Notes: a model not told the origin generated them from the sequence alone. A DNA stretch of 64,000 nucleotides from Erinaceus europaeus (GCF_950295315.1 NC_080177.1:85089623-85153622); one strand, 5' to 3'; shown: positions 11,212 through 22,640, counted from the first letter of the stretch. Made by a program: numbers and translations.

Positions 11212-11649
11212 GTCCCAAACTTTAACTTTCACCAAAGTTTCTTCTACATCATTTAACCTATTGCAATGTTACATCACAGAAGAATTTATGTTCACCGTGG
11301 ACTTTACCTCCTGCATCACCTTGGCTATGCTGAGATGTGGCTTTGTACCACCTGACAGTGTAAGTTATCTGTTTGCATTCTGCAGGTTCTTGGAGTCTGT
11401 AGAGTTTTCTGCTTCTGTTTGGAAAAGATGATCTGCCTCAGTAGTTCTCAAAATACTGCACGCTTCATAACACATCCTCATCTTTTTGTACATGTCTGGA
11501 CACACCCCACGGCATTCTGCATCAGGACGTGAGAGCGCAGAGTGGCCTGTGGCTCAGTGAACTTCTAGAAAGCTTCTGGCGGGTCATTGAGGATGCAGAA
11601 CCCTGCTTAGAGAAAACTAGGTCATACTGGTTTCCTGACACATCCTTTA
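11212..11649. other. Unrecognised DNA
   Basis: Unique sequence before the inverted duplication; no gene supported. Confidence 0.4.
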
Positions 11650-12191
11650 GTTGTGGACCACTGGGAACACACTAAAATGACACCCAAGCTACTCTCCTCT
11701 CTAGGGTCTCTGTTCCCATCTGCCCTATTCCTACTCTTTGGTTCCTGTTTATTAAAGATTTTCCTGCTTAGTATCTTACCACTTTCTAGCCATCAAGTTT
11801 CAGATGCTCCCATGATGCCAACCTGACCTCCCTGGGCAGACAACCTCAGCCATGTGTCCTGGAGCCTCCCCTCCCCAGAGCCCTGCCCCACTAGGGACAG
11901 ACAGACACAGGCTGGGGGTGTGGATCCACTGCCAACACCCATGTCCAGTGGAGAAGCAGTGACAGAAGCCACAACTCCCACCTTCTGCTCCCCATAAAGA
12001 ATTTTTTTCTATATCCCCAGGTGGGGGAAAAATAGGAGAAGATGAACAGAGGGCTCTGGACCCCAGTTCCACCAGGACCTGAAACATTTGTTACCTGGAA
12101 TCTTTGTTTTTATACCATCACTGAAAGAGAAGTACATCTGGAGAGCACCAGAGGAAGCCAGACACTGCTCCCTTCATCTGAGAGAGAAGAG
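11650..12191 (+). repeat. Left arm of a 542-bp inverted duplication
   Basis: Reverse complement of 13091-13632 with only a handful of mismatches, from GTTGTGGACC at its outer end to CTGAGAGAGAAGA at its inner end. The inner boundary falls inside the L1 3'UTR, so the duplication event did not follow element borders. Confidence 0.92.
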
Positions 12192-12424
12192 GAAAAAGTA
12201 GTGGTAGGTGTAGGGCTGACAACTGAACCATAGAAACATGGGCAAAACATTATATTCAGATAGAAACATAGATATAAAATCAACCCGTATCTGTGACCTT
12301 GGGGAACTAGTGCCCTGGGGGTGGGAACGGTGTGGAATGATACCCCTATTATCTTATGATTTTGTCGATCACCATAAAATCATGAATAATAAAACAAAAA
12401 AGCACATACAAATATATAAAATAT
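11650..12424 (+). mobile_element. L1 3'UTR, plus orientation
   Basis: Carries the L1 3'UTR blocks in plus orientation (CCCTGCCCCACTAGGGACAG, CCCACCTTCTGCTCCCCATA, CTGTGACCTTGGGGAACTAG) and ends in an AT-rich AATAAAAC tail near 12390-12425. No ORF2 sequence remains. Its first 542 bp form the left arm of the inverted duplication. Confidence 0.8.
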
Positions 12425-12434
12425 TTTTTTAAGT

Positions 12435-13090
12435 TCAAAGCATAAGCTGATTCCTCAGCAGAAATGCAAAATAAACACACTCACACACACACCTTCTAGA
12501 CCAACAAGTAAATAATTTTCCTCCTAACGTGTCAAGCTGACAACAGAAGTCTCTAAAGTCAGGTTTGGGGTTGGGGGCTTTGTGAAAAGTGGGAAAAGCT
12601 TTCCTTGAAGAACTCTGGGCAGTGTCTTAGAAAACCCAGAACACCCCAAAAGGCAACAAGAAATATTTGATATTACGGGTCCTGATATTGCTACTATGAG
12701 AGGAGACAGAATCTCCACAAACAAAACCAAACTTGACCGTCTTAAAAACACTCAGGAATGAACGCCACTGTGTGCTGCGCCTCCTACAGCCACCTTGAAT
12801 TTCAGTTTCCACCCACCAACCTTAAAGGTAGCTCCCATTGACTGCAGTCCCTGGTACCACATCAGAGGCTGTAGGGAAGAGAAGCTGGTGACGTCAGCAG
12901 CAAAGAAAACTGAATTCATCAGAACCCGGCCATCGGAGTCCTGGCTGCAGCATTGTCCCTCTGATTTTGCTTTCCTGGGAAAGGAAGGATTGGGTGAAGA
13001 GACATAATACCAGAAAAAGCCTCAAAAGACTGGTAAATTTTCTTCACATTCAGAAAGGCAAAATTGATGAAATAGTGATCTATACAATTT
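12435..13090. other. Spacer between the inverted arms
   Basis: Mostly unique sequence with no recognised gene. It separates the arms by about 0.9 kb when the 12192-12424 L1 tail is included. Confidence 0.5.
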
Positions 13091-13632
13091 TTCTTCTCTC
13101 TCAGATGAAGGGAGCAGTGTCTGGCTTCCTCTGGTGCTCTCCAGATGTACTTCTCTTTCAGTGATGGTATAAAAACAAAGATTCCAGGTAACAAATGTTT
13201 CAGGTCCTGGTGGAACTGGGGTCCAGAGCCCTCTGTTCATCTTCTCCTATTTTTCCCCCACCTGGGGATATAGAAAAAAATTCTTTTTGGGGAGCAGAAG
13301 GTGGGAGTTGTGGCTTCTGTCACTGCTTCTCCACTGGACATGGGTGTTGGCAGTGGATCCACACCCCCAGCCTGTGTCTGTCTGTCCCTAGTGGGGCAGG
13401 GCTCTGGGGAGGGGAGGCTCCAGGACACACTGGTGAGGTTGTCTGCCCAGGGAGGTCAGGTTGGCATCATGGGAGCATCTGAAACTTGATGGCTAGAAAG
13501 TGGTAAGATACTAAGCAGGAAAATCTTTAATAAACAGGAACCAAAGAGTAGGAATAGGGCAGATGGGAACAGAGACCCTAGAGAGGAGAGTAGCTTGGGT
13601 GTCATTTTAGTATGTTCCCAGTGGTCCACAAC
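13091..13632 (-). repeat. Right arm of the inverted duplication (L1 3'UTR)
   Basis: Same length as the left arm and roughly 98-99% identical by eye (for example AACACACT against AACATACT). It carries the same L1 3'UTR blocks on the minus strand but lacks the L1 terminal segment and poly(A) end present at 12192-12424. Confidence 0.92.
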
Positions 13633-13762
13633 TTCAGTAAACTTTGCCTGAGCTTGACAGCTAACTTTAAGCTGGATTAAAAATATTGTCTGGGAGAGTA
13701 GTGTCAGAGTTGAGAATAGAACCTAAAAGCTGGATTAGGGAAAGGAATTGCTCTCAGACTTG

Positions 13763-13763
<1 letters not shown>

Positions 13764-13845
<82 letters not shown>

Positions 13846-13857
13846 ATATATATATAT
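13764..13857. repeat. (AT)n(GT)n(AT)n microsatellite
   Basis: About 35 bp AT, 42 bp GT, then a short ATATAT stretch. The mirror-like arrangement can extrude or slip. Confidence 0.95.
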
Positions 13858-13904
13858 GAATACAATTAACTGTTAAACTGTTAGCCACATCAATATGACC
13901 CAGG

Positions 13905-15200
13905 ACCCATATATATTCTTATTTAGCACAGGAGTCTGTGTGACCTCTGAGTCCCTGTAGGTCTGAGCTCACAGTTCATGGTCACAGCTGGAACATTCTA
14001 GGCTGCTGTCATTTCAGGACCCGTCTTCCTCGAGGGGCAGAGCCGGCTGACCAGCCTCCCTTCAGAGAGCGGGGAGTCCCCACCATGGCTGCTCTGCAGT
14101 GAGGGCAGGTCCTGGAGAGGCCACAGAGGGCTTGTGATGGTGTTCCTGATGGCAGTGAGGTGTGGTGGTGAAGTCGGGTTATCCGTTAGAGGTTAGCCCC
14201 ATAGTATCTACAGATTCCCTGAATGTGAACCCAGGTGATAAGGTGGCCTGGTACTGGCCAAAATGACATTTGTTGCATCCAAGCCAGGATTAGATTTACA
14301 GATTCTAACTTCGAGTCTGGGAGGAAATAGACCTCAGTTTTTGGTGTAGTCTAAGTTAACCTTAAGTCTTCTTTTGTTTGTTTGTTCTGCATTTAATTGT
14401 TTGATGATTTTAATCATGATTGTCATAAGAACAAAAAATATTCCTTACTGGCCAATCTCTGGGTCAGTTCTATATGATGCTTCTTCTAAAGATTAGCAAG
14501 GGGTGATGATAGTGTTGGCATCCTGCTACAAGAGATTAAAATAGGGAAGAGTATATCTTACTTTCTCTGAGTGGTTGGTAGAATATCAGAGTGAATGAGG
14601 GAAGTGAAATAGGGGAAAGAAAAGGAGGTTGTCTAGGCAGAAGGAATTAATATTTGACTGGATACTATACGGTGCCTTCTTGAGTTCATTCTACTAGATT
14701 CCAAGTTTATTAGGTCTAAGTCTAACATTATCAGATTGCTAGGCACTTTTATTTTGGGGTATGTAATCGCCCCCTAACTTATGGAGGCATGTACACATGT
14801 TCACAGGAACGTAGGCCCTAGACTGTATCTAGTGCCTGTCTATGTTAGAGAACGTGTCATCAGAAATAGAGCTAAGCAGCTCCCTGTGTTAGGAAAGATC
14901 TCATCAATCTCATCAGAGTGACGGAGTTGTGAGGTTGACGTCTCAGGCGTGCCGTCTCTAGAGACAAGACAATCCACAGGACTAAACGTCGGAGCAGTGC
15001 GAATCAGCGTGGCGGTGCTGGTAGCATCAGCTTAGTTGGGAACAAGAGAAGCAGAAGACAAGGTATCAGCAGAAGAGACGGCAAAGAAAGAATACAAGCA
15101 AAGCCCCAGAAGTCTCAGGGCCAGGAGAAATGTGGACGCATGAAGAGAATGGGAAAGGTCCTTGCACTCCTCGAAAGACTTTAAAGTGGCAGCTGTTAGT
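13905..15200 (-). mobile_element. L1 3'UTR relic, old
   Basis: CAGCCTCCCTTCAGAGAG (as near 7715), GATAAGGTGGCCTGGTACTG and AACTTATGGAGGCATGTACA correspond to successive parts of the 7261-8700 L1 3'UTR in the same order. Diverged; ends approximate. Confidence 0.6.
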
Positions 15201-15860
15201 TATCATTTTAATCAACTTAGTTGCTTATTTTCTTTCACAACCCAGTGCTTAGAATTTATGTAGTATGTTTGGCCTTACCATGCCTCATGGAACTTAAGGT
15301 CACCTACTCATAGCAGTGTCTTAGAGAGTGACAGGCCCAAAAAGTTGTAGGCTACTTAGGTATCTTAGAAAAATAAATTTATTTTTAGAACTGTCTAAAC
15401 AGTTTAGGCCCACTTTCAAAATTCAGTCAGCTTACACATTTTAAACCTTAAGTACTTAGAATATACATGTAATCAGAACTAAAATCTAGGCAGTTAAAGA
15501 ATGCGGTATTAAGTTAGGTCCTCCTGGAATACTGAATCAATCGTGATTCCTAAGGTCATAAGATAATGGAAGTACAGTTTCACACGCTGCTTCCACCACG
15601 GAAGGTCTGTGCCCCACCCCTGCTCTAAAATAACCCCTGTAGCTCTCCCGTAGTCTTAGATATGGCTGACTTTTCTTTCTTCAAGTTCATGTGTTCAATT
15701 CTCTGTATTCCTCATTGAATGAAGCTATCCTGTGGTTGTCCTTTATATCCGTATTTGCGTCAGAAGCATACTCTCCAGGCACCCACTGTATTCCAGAGAA
15801 CACAATATTGTATTTTTTATTACTGAGTAGTACTCCATTGAGTATATGTCCCAGGAATCC

Positions 15861-16202
15861 TTTTTCCCTTCAGGGTTATTGCTGGGCTCGGTGCCTGCAC
15901 CATGAATCCACTGCTCCTGGAGGCCATTCCCCCCCCCTTTTGTTGCCCTTGTTGTTGTAGCCTCGTTGTGGTTATTATTATTGCCATTGTTGATGTTGTT
16001 CATTGTTGGATAGGACAGAGAGAGATGGAAAGAGGAGGGGAAGACAGAGAGGGGGAGAGACAGACACCTGCAGACCTGCTTCACCGCCTGGGAAGCGACT
16101 CACCTGCAGGTGGGGAGCCAGGGGCTCGAACCAGGATTCTTACGCCGGTCCTTGTGCTTTGCGCCACGTGCGCTTAACCCACTGCGCCACCGCCCGACCC
16201 CC
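15861..16202 (-). mobile_element. SINE-A, long form, inserted in old L1
   Basis: Reverse copy with CCATGAATCCACTGCTCCTG extension, GGATAGGACAGAGAGAGATG, CTGCAGGTGGGGAGCC, GGCTCGAACC (B box) and CACTGCGCCACCGCCCGACC head. Flanks share TCCCAGGAA, giving a short target duplication inside L1. Confidence 0.93.
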
Positions 16203-16438
16203 ATCCCAGGAAATTTTTATCCAGTCATATGTTGAAGGGATTTTTGGTTGTTTCCAGGTTTTTGCTATTGTGAATACTATGCCTTTGAGCACAAGTTTGT
16301 TCATATCCCCTCAAACTAGTGTTAGCGTGCCTTTTGGATAGATCCCTAGCAGTGGAATTGCTGGATCATATGGTGTTTCCATTTCTATTTGTTTAAGGAT
16401 TCTCCCATACTATTCTCCACAGTGGTTGTACCAGTTTC

Positions 16439-16502
16439 CCTCTCTCTCTCTCCCTCTCTCTCTCTCTCTCTTTCTTTCTCTCTCTCTCTCTATCCATCTT
16501 CT
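16439..16502. repeat. (CT)n tract in old L1
   Basis: About 60 bp of CT with TTTCTTTC interruptions inside the L1 ORF2 relic. Confidence 0.85.
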
Positions 16503-16702
16503 CCAGCGCTCACCCTCTCCTAATTTGTTGATGAAGGCCATTCTTGCAGGTATGAGGTGGTATCTCAATGTGGTTGTGATTTGCATTTCTCCGATGTTGA
16601 GTGAATCAGAGCATTTCTGCATATGTCTGTGGGCCAGGTGTAGCTCTCTTTAGAGAGCCGCCTGTTCATGTCTTCTGCCCATTACTTATTTATTGATTTG
16701 TT

Positions 16703-16996
16703 TAGCCTCCAGGCTTATTGCTCGGCGCCTGCACTATGAATCCACTGCTCCTAGAGGCAGTTTTTTTTTCTTTTTAGTTGCTCTTGTTGTTGTTATTATT
16801 ATTGGATAGGACAGAGAGAAATCGAGAAAGAAGTGGAAGACAGAGGGGGAGAGAAAGGCACCTGCAGACCTGCTTCACCGCCTGTGAGGCGACCCCCCCT
16901 GCAGGTGGGGAGCCGGGGGCTGGAAGCAGGATCCTTACGCTGGTCCTTGTGCTTCATGCCATGTGCTTTTAACCCACTACGCTACTGCTGGGCCCC
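16703..16996 (-). mobile_element. SINE-A, long form
   Basis: AGCCTCCAGGCTTATTGCTC extension, TTGGATAGGACAGAGAG, CACCGCCTGTGAGGCGACC body and TTAACCCACTACGCTACTGC head. The flanking (ATTT)n makes the target duplication ambiguous. Confidence 0.9.
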
Positions 16997-17193
16997 CTAT
17001 TTATTTATTTATTTTTAATAAGCAGTCATTTAAATAAGGAAACAGTGAAAAACAACAGAAACTTGTCTAAAAGTCAATTTGCAGAGTAAAATGAACAATT
17101 AGCATGGTTGAAAACCTAGCTTATGGGAAGGAAGAAAGCATCTACAAGCTAAGCGTCAAGGAGGGCGATAAGATGAAGAATGTTTAGAATCCA

Positions 17194-17458
17194 AGGAGTC
17201 GGGCGGTAGCGCAGCGGGTTAAGCACACATGGCACGAAGTGCAAGGACCGGCATAAGGATCCCAGTTCAAACCCCCAGTTCGACTCCAACTGCAGGGGAG
17301 TCGCTTCACAGGCGGTGAAGCAGGTCTGCAGGTGTCTGTCTTTCTCTCCCCCTCTCTGTCTTCCCCTCCTCTCTCCATTTCTCTCTTTCCTAGCCAACAA
17401 CAACAACATCAATAATAACTACAACAATAAAACAACAAGGGCAACAAAAGGGAAAAAT
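17194..17458 (+). mobile_element. SINE-A, short form, first of a tandem pair
   Basis: GGAGTCGGGCGGTAGCGCAG head with an intact A box; B box changed to AGTTCAAACCC. Ends ACAACAAGGGCAACAAAAGG at the start of the next copy's flank. Confidence 0.9.
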
Positions 17459-17467
17459 ATAGCTTCC

Positions 17468-17703
17468 GGGAAGTCGGGCAGTAACACAGCCGGTAAAGTG
17501 CACGTGGCGCAAAGTGCCAAGGACCGACCAGCAAGGATCCCGGTTTGAGCCCCCGGCTCCCCACCTGCAGGGGAGTCGCTTCACAGGTGGTGAAGCAGGT
17601 CTGCAGGTGTCTGTCTTTCTCTCCCCATCTCTGTCTTCCCCTCCTCTCTCCATTTCTCTCTGTCCCATCCAACAACAATAATAACTACAACAACAATAAA
17701 AAT
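17468..17703 (+). mobile_element. SINE-A, short form, second of a tandem pair
   Basis: Begins GGAAGTCGGGCAGTAACACAG only 10 bp after the previous SINE. B box GGTTTGAGCCC. Ends in CAACAATAA repeats without the GGGCAACAAAAG terminus, so it is 3'-shortened or the two are a composite. Confidence 0.88.
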
Positions 17704-17763
17704 GGACTAGAATTCATACGACTCAGTAACATCAGTAATGGCCTGATTTTTAAAAAGGTCAGA

Positions 17764-17890
17764 AGAGGGGGCCACGTGGTGGGGCACCTGGCTAACTGCA
17801 CTTTTCCCAGGCCAAGGACCCATGGTGGGGACAGGGTTAGAGTGGATTAGTGTGCTGCAGGGCCCCCCAGGATAACTGGGGGGGGGACAG
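17764..17890 (+). mobile_element. SINE-B head relic
   Basis: GGGGGCCACGTGGTGGGGCACCTGG head only; the remainder is not alignable by eye. Confidence 0.4.
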
Positions 17891-18129
17891 AAAAAACAAA
17901 TAGAATCTCTTTTTTTTTTTCAAAAAAGATATCAAAATAGCCAACAGGGCCTACATGATGGTGCCCCGGCAATAACCACTGTGGGAAAAAGTGACAAACA
18001 AACAACAACAAAACACAAAGAAAGCAGGTCTCTGAAAAGAAGCTCAGGGTCATTTCTCATCAGAAAGAAATGGAAACGAGATCAATGATCTAACACCTCA
18101 CGCCGCTTAGAAGCCGTGGTGAATGCTCT

Positions 18130-19222
18130 TCTTCTTCTAGCGTTTGCCCTGCTTCCGTAGCCAGTCAAAAGCATCAGGTTGAGCCTGATGTCAAGTTTCG
18201 AGACCTCCTTTGAATCTGGAGAGGTGGCAGTCGTTGACTATGTGGGTCATAGTCTGTCTGGAGCCGCAGGGGCAGTTCGGGTCGTCTCTGGCTCCCCAGC
18301 GATGGAACATAGCGGCGCACCGGCCATGGCCTGTTCGATAGCGATTGAGGAGGGCCCGATCATAACGTGCCAGGTCAAAGCCGGGTTGACGCTCGCAGGG
18401 GTCTGTGATGAGGTGTTTGTTCTTGACCTCAGCTGACTGCCAGCTCTGTTTCCAAGAGTCTGGAACAGAGAAGTTCAGTGTAGGCGTAGGGGACCAGATT
18501 GGGTGACGAGACGTCAAGCGTCGGACAGGGTGGGCGAAGATCTCCGCGTATATTGGCAGGTCCGGTCGAGCGTAGACGTGGGAAATGAACTCAGATGATG
18601 CCGCATCCCGACGAATATCTGGCGGGGCGATGTTGCTGAGAACTGGCAGCCATGGAACCGGGGTGGAACGGATGGTTCCAGAAATGATCCTCATGGAGGA
18701 ATATAATTTGGAATCGACCAAGTGGACATGGGGGCTGTGGAACCATCCTGGGGCACAGTATTCTGCAGTGGAATAGCATAATGCCAGAGATGATGATCGC
18801 AGTGTGGCAGCGCTCGTGCCCCATGAGGAGCTGGCCAGTCTGGCAATGATGTTATTCCTCTCGCCCACCTTTGCTGCAGTTTTTATGAGATGTTCGTGAA
18901 ATGACAGGGTGCGATCGAGAGTAACGCCAAGATAGACTGGCTGGGCTTCATGCCGGATTCTCGTACTGCCAAGCTGCACATTAAGCTCACGCGAGGCCGA
19001 GGCATGGTGTAGATGGAAAACAGATGATACCGTTTTTGCAGTGCTGGGGATTAGTCGCCATTTTTTACAGTAATCAGATATCAGAGACATGTCTTTCGTG
19101 AGTGTTTCCTCGAGGATGTCGAACTTGGATGCCTGAGTTACACAGCAGATGTCATCGGCGTAGATGAACTTCCTTGAAGAAGTTTCTGGGAGGTCATTGA
19201 TGTAAATATTAAATAGCGTAGA
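18130..19222 (-). mobile_element. Vingi-type non-LTR retrotransposon, 5'-truncated (copy 1)
   Basis: Minus-strand element of about 1.09 kb with target-site duplications AATGCTCT (18122-18129 and 19223-19230). The 3' end reads CTAGAAGAAGA, a GAA-type tail instead of poly(A). It encodes the C-terminal half of a reverse transcriptase protein with a cysteine-rich end and no RNase H seen. Vingi is an Ingi-related clade lacking RNase H, described from hedgehogs; the name is assigned from protein character and host, without a database match. A second copy lies at 31097-31900. Confidence 0.8.
18191..19222 (-). pseudogene. Vingi reverse transcriptase, C-terminal fragment
   Basis: Continuous frame of about 340 codons inside the element. 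It starts at the truncation (TLFNIYINDLPE), carries the catalytic motif FIYADDI (RT motif C), then the thumb region (PVYLGVTLDRTLSFHEHL) and YSTAEYCAPGW, and ends with a CPCG...H...C zinc-binding-like motif before the stop. The fingers, the N-terminal endonuclease and the initiator are missing, so it is non-functional. The open frame persists upstream to about 19504, but that part is flanking DNA beyond the target duplication. Lack of internal stops suggests recent insertion. Confidence 0.82.
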
Positions 19223-19230
19223 AATGCTCT

Positions 19231-19668
19231 GATAACAGACGTTGGTGGTGACAGGGAGATACTGATCCCGTGTGCACAGCTGGTGGGAACAGGGACCAGC
19301 CACTATGCCACAGCACCCTGCACTCTGGTGGAGGTTGGGGTGATGGAAATATACTGCCACATAGATCAACGTACACAAAGAAATGTCACGCAGAGACCCT
19401 GGCCCCTGCGGCAACGTGGGGGTGTGATGCTGGGGTAAGAGAAAGCAGACGAAATACTGTCTGACATTATGTATGTGCAGAACTTTTTTTATAAAAGGGC
19501 ACATTCATGGGAACAGTACTGAGATCTAGACGAGACTAAATGAGTTTCTGGAAAGGTGAAAACTCACAACTAGTCGATGAGTAAATGATGAAAACAGAAT
19601 GTGAAGCATCCAGTAATAGTGTTCCAAATTTAGTTCAAAACTGCTAAGAAACCTGAACAGATTTGTTT
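19231..19668. other. Unrecognised DNA beside Vingi copy 1
   Basis: Repeat not recognised; frames here are accidental extensions of the Vingi frame. Confidence 0.4.
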
Positions 19669-19997
19669 TGCCTCCAGGGTTCTTGCTGGAGCTTGGTGCC
19701 TACACTAGGAATCCACTGCTCCTGGAGGCTATTTCCCCCTTTTGTTGCCTTTGTTGTTTATCGTTGCTATCATTATTGTTGTTATTGCTGTCATTGTTGT
19801 TGGATAGGACAGAGAGAAGTGGAGAGAAGAGGGGAAGACATAGAGGGGGAGAGAAAGACAGACACCTGCAGACCTGCTTCACCGCCTGTGAAGCGACTCC
19901 CCTGCAGGTGGGGAGCCGGGGGCTCGAACCAGGATCCTTATCCTGGCGCTTGGGCTTCGTGCCATGTGTGCTTAACCCCCTGTGCTACTGCCTGGCC
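19669..19997 (-). mobile_element. SINE-A, long form
   Basis: GCCTCCAGGGTTCTTGCTGG...CTCCTGGAGGC extension, GTTGTTGGATAGGACAGAGAG, CTGTGAAGCGACTCCCCTG body, GGGGGCTCGAACC B box and a TGTGCTACTGCCTGGCC head. Confidence 0.93.
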
Positions 19998-20025
19998 TTG
20001 AACATAATTTTTCACAATAAAAAAT

Positions 20026-20310
20026 GACAATGATGTGATAGAGGAATCCACCATAATCACAATGGGATACTTCAGTGTATAAGTATATCAAACTAATATA
20101 TTGTACAGTTTCAATTTACAGTGTTAAAAGAATCATTTTTTTCAATGAAGAAAACAAAGCCAAAACCCAACGTCATTCCAAAGCATCATTCTAACATTTT
20201 TCTCCTAGTGGTCCTATATATAGCACATCCCTTGGGTTACAGAGAAATGAAATAAATCATTGATCACTTTTCCTCTGGGAAATAAGAACCAATTTTTCTC
20301 ACACATCAAA
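20026..20310. other. Unrecognised AT-rich DNA
   Basis: Nothing supported in this interval. Confidence 0.4.
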
Positions 20311-20319
20311 GCACTATGT

Positions 20320-20547
20320 TCTTCTCTCTTTTTAATTTTGTTATCATCTTTATTTATTTATTGGGTAAAAATATCCAGAAATTGTGAAGAAAGGGAAGAT
20401 AGAGAGGGAGGGAGACAGAAAGATATCTGAAGCCCTGCTTCACCACCTGTGAAGCTTTCCCCCTGCAGGTGGGGACTGGGGGCTTGAACCCGGGTCCTTG
20501 TGCCCTGTAACATGTGCGCTGAACCAGGTGTGCCACCACCCAGCCCT
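20320..20547 (-). mobile_element. SINE-B
   Basis: Target duplications GCACTATGT (20311-20319 and 20548-20556). Reverse copy with TTTATTTATTGGG tail, GTGAAGCTTTCCCCCTGCAG body, GGCTTGAACCCGGG B box and GTGTGCCACCACCCAGCC head. Confidence 0.93.
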
Positions 20548-20880
20548 GCACTATGTACATTGAGCATCTAGGCACTCCTCAAATACTTCTTCTGGGTTAT
20601 TTTGCACACTATATTGTTGTTGGGGACCCATAAATGTTGAAGCCATTTTTGAAAAGGTCAAAAGAAAATGTTCTTCATTTTGCATTTCTTTTGGATGAGT
20701 CCTGCCATTCCCAGATTCTTCCCACCTGGTGAGCAGTGTCGCAAAATGGTTCACAATAGCATGGGAACACTCCATCCTCAGGAACAAATCTAGCCTCCAG
20801 TCGTATTTTATTAGGATTCCTGCCATATCTAAGGAGAACACAAGTCCTCTTTTAAAATAAGGGGACTATAAAGCATAATG

Positions 20881-20913
20881 TTATTATGATGATGATGATG
20901 ACGATGATGATGT
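20881..20913. repeat. (GAT)n microsatellite
   Basis: About 30 bp of TGA/GAT repeats next to the 3' end of a SINE-C, probably its expanded tail. Confidence 0.8.
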
Positions 20914-20916
20914 TTA

Positions 20917-21033
20917 ACCAGAGCACTGATCAGCTCTGGCTTATGGCAGTATGAGGGATTGAACCTGGGAATTCAGAGCCTCAGGCACGACACTTGGTTT
21001 GCATAACCATTATGCAATCTACCCCCCCCCAGC
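20917..21033 (-). mobile_element. SINE-C
   Basis: CCAGAGCACTGATCAGCTCTGG end, GGATTGAACCTGGG B box and TGCATAACCATTATGCAATC head, reverse oriented. Confidence 0.85.
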
Positions 21034-21373
21034 ATAATATTAAATAAGACATAGAAAGGATTATGCCATCTCTGCTATACCTAGAACAAGTCTTATCTTC
21101 GATTCATAAATTCTGCTCAACAGTATGAATCAGATTTCCCCCTTCTATCAGATTGGGTTCTGCATGGTTCTGTCTGCGTCGTGGGCGTCCCAGCAGCACA
21201 GGAAATGGAGCAAGACACCTGACACGTGCTCATCAGAATCTCTCGGCACGTGCCTGGCGTGTGTGTGTCCCAAGGCGAAGGCAGGAAACACTGCATTTCA
21301 AGGTCACGTCTATGCCATGTGTCAGCTGTAGCAACTAGAACTCCTCACTGACTATACCTCCATGAGATCCCCC
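21034..21373. other. Unrecognised DNA
   Basis: Unique; two overlapping short frames (21125-21338) lack domains. Confidence 0.4.
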
Positions 21374-21579
21374 CATTTTACTGGATAGGAGGGAGAGAAA
21401 TCAAGAGAGGAAGGGAAAATAGAGAGGGGGCGAGGAGGAGAGACACCAGCAGACCTGCTTCACCGTTAGTGAAGCGTCTCCCCTGCAGGTGAGGGCCAGG
21501 CTCGAACCTGGATCCTTGTGTGTGTCCTTGCTCATGGCAAATGTGTGCTTAACTGGGTGCTCCGGTGTGCCTGCCCCCA
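21374..21579 (-). mobile_element. SINE-A/B-like copy, 3'-truncated
   Basis: ACTGGATAGGAGGGAGAG, CAGACCTGCTTCACCGTTAG, CTCCCCTGCAGGTGAGG, GGCTCGAACCTGG B box. The head mixes A- and B-like features. Confidence 0.75.
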
Positions 21580-22436
21580 ACCCCACTCCATGGCTTTCTT
21601 TGTCTCGTCTAGATGCCAAAGAGTGGAAGTGATGTCTGGATATAGGCCAGTTTTGTTCTCACTTGGTAACAACCCCCTGAGAGATAAATTGAAGTCAGCG
21701 TGAGCAATGTTACAGAACAGAGAGGGACCTTGGTCTAGGGTTCCAATACATCAAGGGAAAACATGAAGATAGAGGAATTGAAAAGCAATAAATAACCTCT
21801 GAAGGGAAAACAGATTAAACTCATTCAGGACACACTGGCTCTCAGAATTATGTGTCACACACATGCTTCCTCTCAGGGTATGTGTTGGGGGGTTGGAGTG
21901 GGGAGGACTAGGAGATATGCAGCTGAATAAAAGAGTAAATCAAGGGAACGAAGGCTGAGAATCCTTGCCAAAAGCCTAGTGATAAAAGTCCCAGAAACTC
22001 AGTGTGATGGAGAAGAGCCAAACATGTTCTTTTCCCATTATCATTGTCACTATTTGTGCTAAGGATGAACAAGTATTGTAATGTTTTATTGTATATTTAT
22101 TGCATTTTGATGACACTGCTTAACACAGTCAACTCTTTTAAGCACGCACCCTCTCCTTAAGAGTGAATACAGCTGGGGACATAGGATTGGCCTTGAGAGA
22201 ACAATCCACAGACAGAAGTCGGGGCAGGGGAGGGAGATACCCATCCAAACGGCTGATGGCAGAAACCACACACCTGCCAGCTAGATTCCTGTGCCCTGTG
22301 ACTGTCATTCCTAGTACCATGTCAGAGAAGTTCATCAAAAAAGTAGCCTGCTGTAAATGAGTATTCCCTAAGAGGAATAATATAGAAAACTCTCTGAATC
22401 TCAGAATAAAATGGTCTATCATGGACTCACAAAACC
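21580..22436. other. Unrecognised DNA
   Basis: No repeat identified. A minus frame at 22138-22473 has no recognisable domain. Confidence 0.4.
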
Positions 22437-22640
22437 GTTCACTGGGATAGTGCAGTGGTTTGCCATTACACAAACCCAGTTCCAGACCAATGCCTGTATC
22501 ATTGAGGGAAGCTGTGGTATTATGCTCTCTGTCTCTCTCTGTCCATCTCTCTCTCTGTCTCTCTCTCTCTCTCTGTGCCTCTCCCTCTCTCTTCTCTCTC
22601 TTCTCTCCTCTTTTCTCTCACTCTCTGTGTCTTTCATACC
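22437..22640 (+). mobile_element. SINE-D relic with CT-rich tail
   Basis: GGGATAGTGCAGTGGTTTG head and CCAGTTCCAGACC B-box-like motif, then GAAGCTG and a 100-bp (CT)n run (22528-22632). The same architecture recurs at 41095, 56985, 61155 and 61517. Confidence 0.5.

Larger units (their letters stand above)
15543..16660 (-). mobile_element. Old L1: 3'UTR and ORF2 C-terminal relic
   Basis: ATAAGATAATGGAAGTACAG is the 3'UTR start. From about 15815 the antisense of the ORF2 C-terminus is recognisable (TGAGTAGTACTCCATTGAG, TCCACAGTGGTTGTACCAG, TGAGGTGGTATCTCAATGTG, GATTTGCATTTCTCCGATG). It is interrupted by a SINE-A (15861-16202) and a CT tract. No long frame survives. Confidence 0.8.

Noticed and set aside
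13022..13240. Mirror-image protein frames at 12042-12233 and 13022-13240
   Set aside because: They are the same L1 3'UTR text read in both arms of the inverted duplication, not a gene pair.
19223..19504. Upstream extension of the Vingi frame by about 94 codons
   Set aside because: It lies beyond the target-site duplication at 19223-19230 and has no reverse transcriptase motifs, so it is accidental read-through into flanking DNA.
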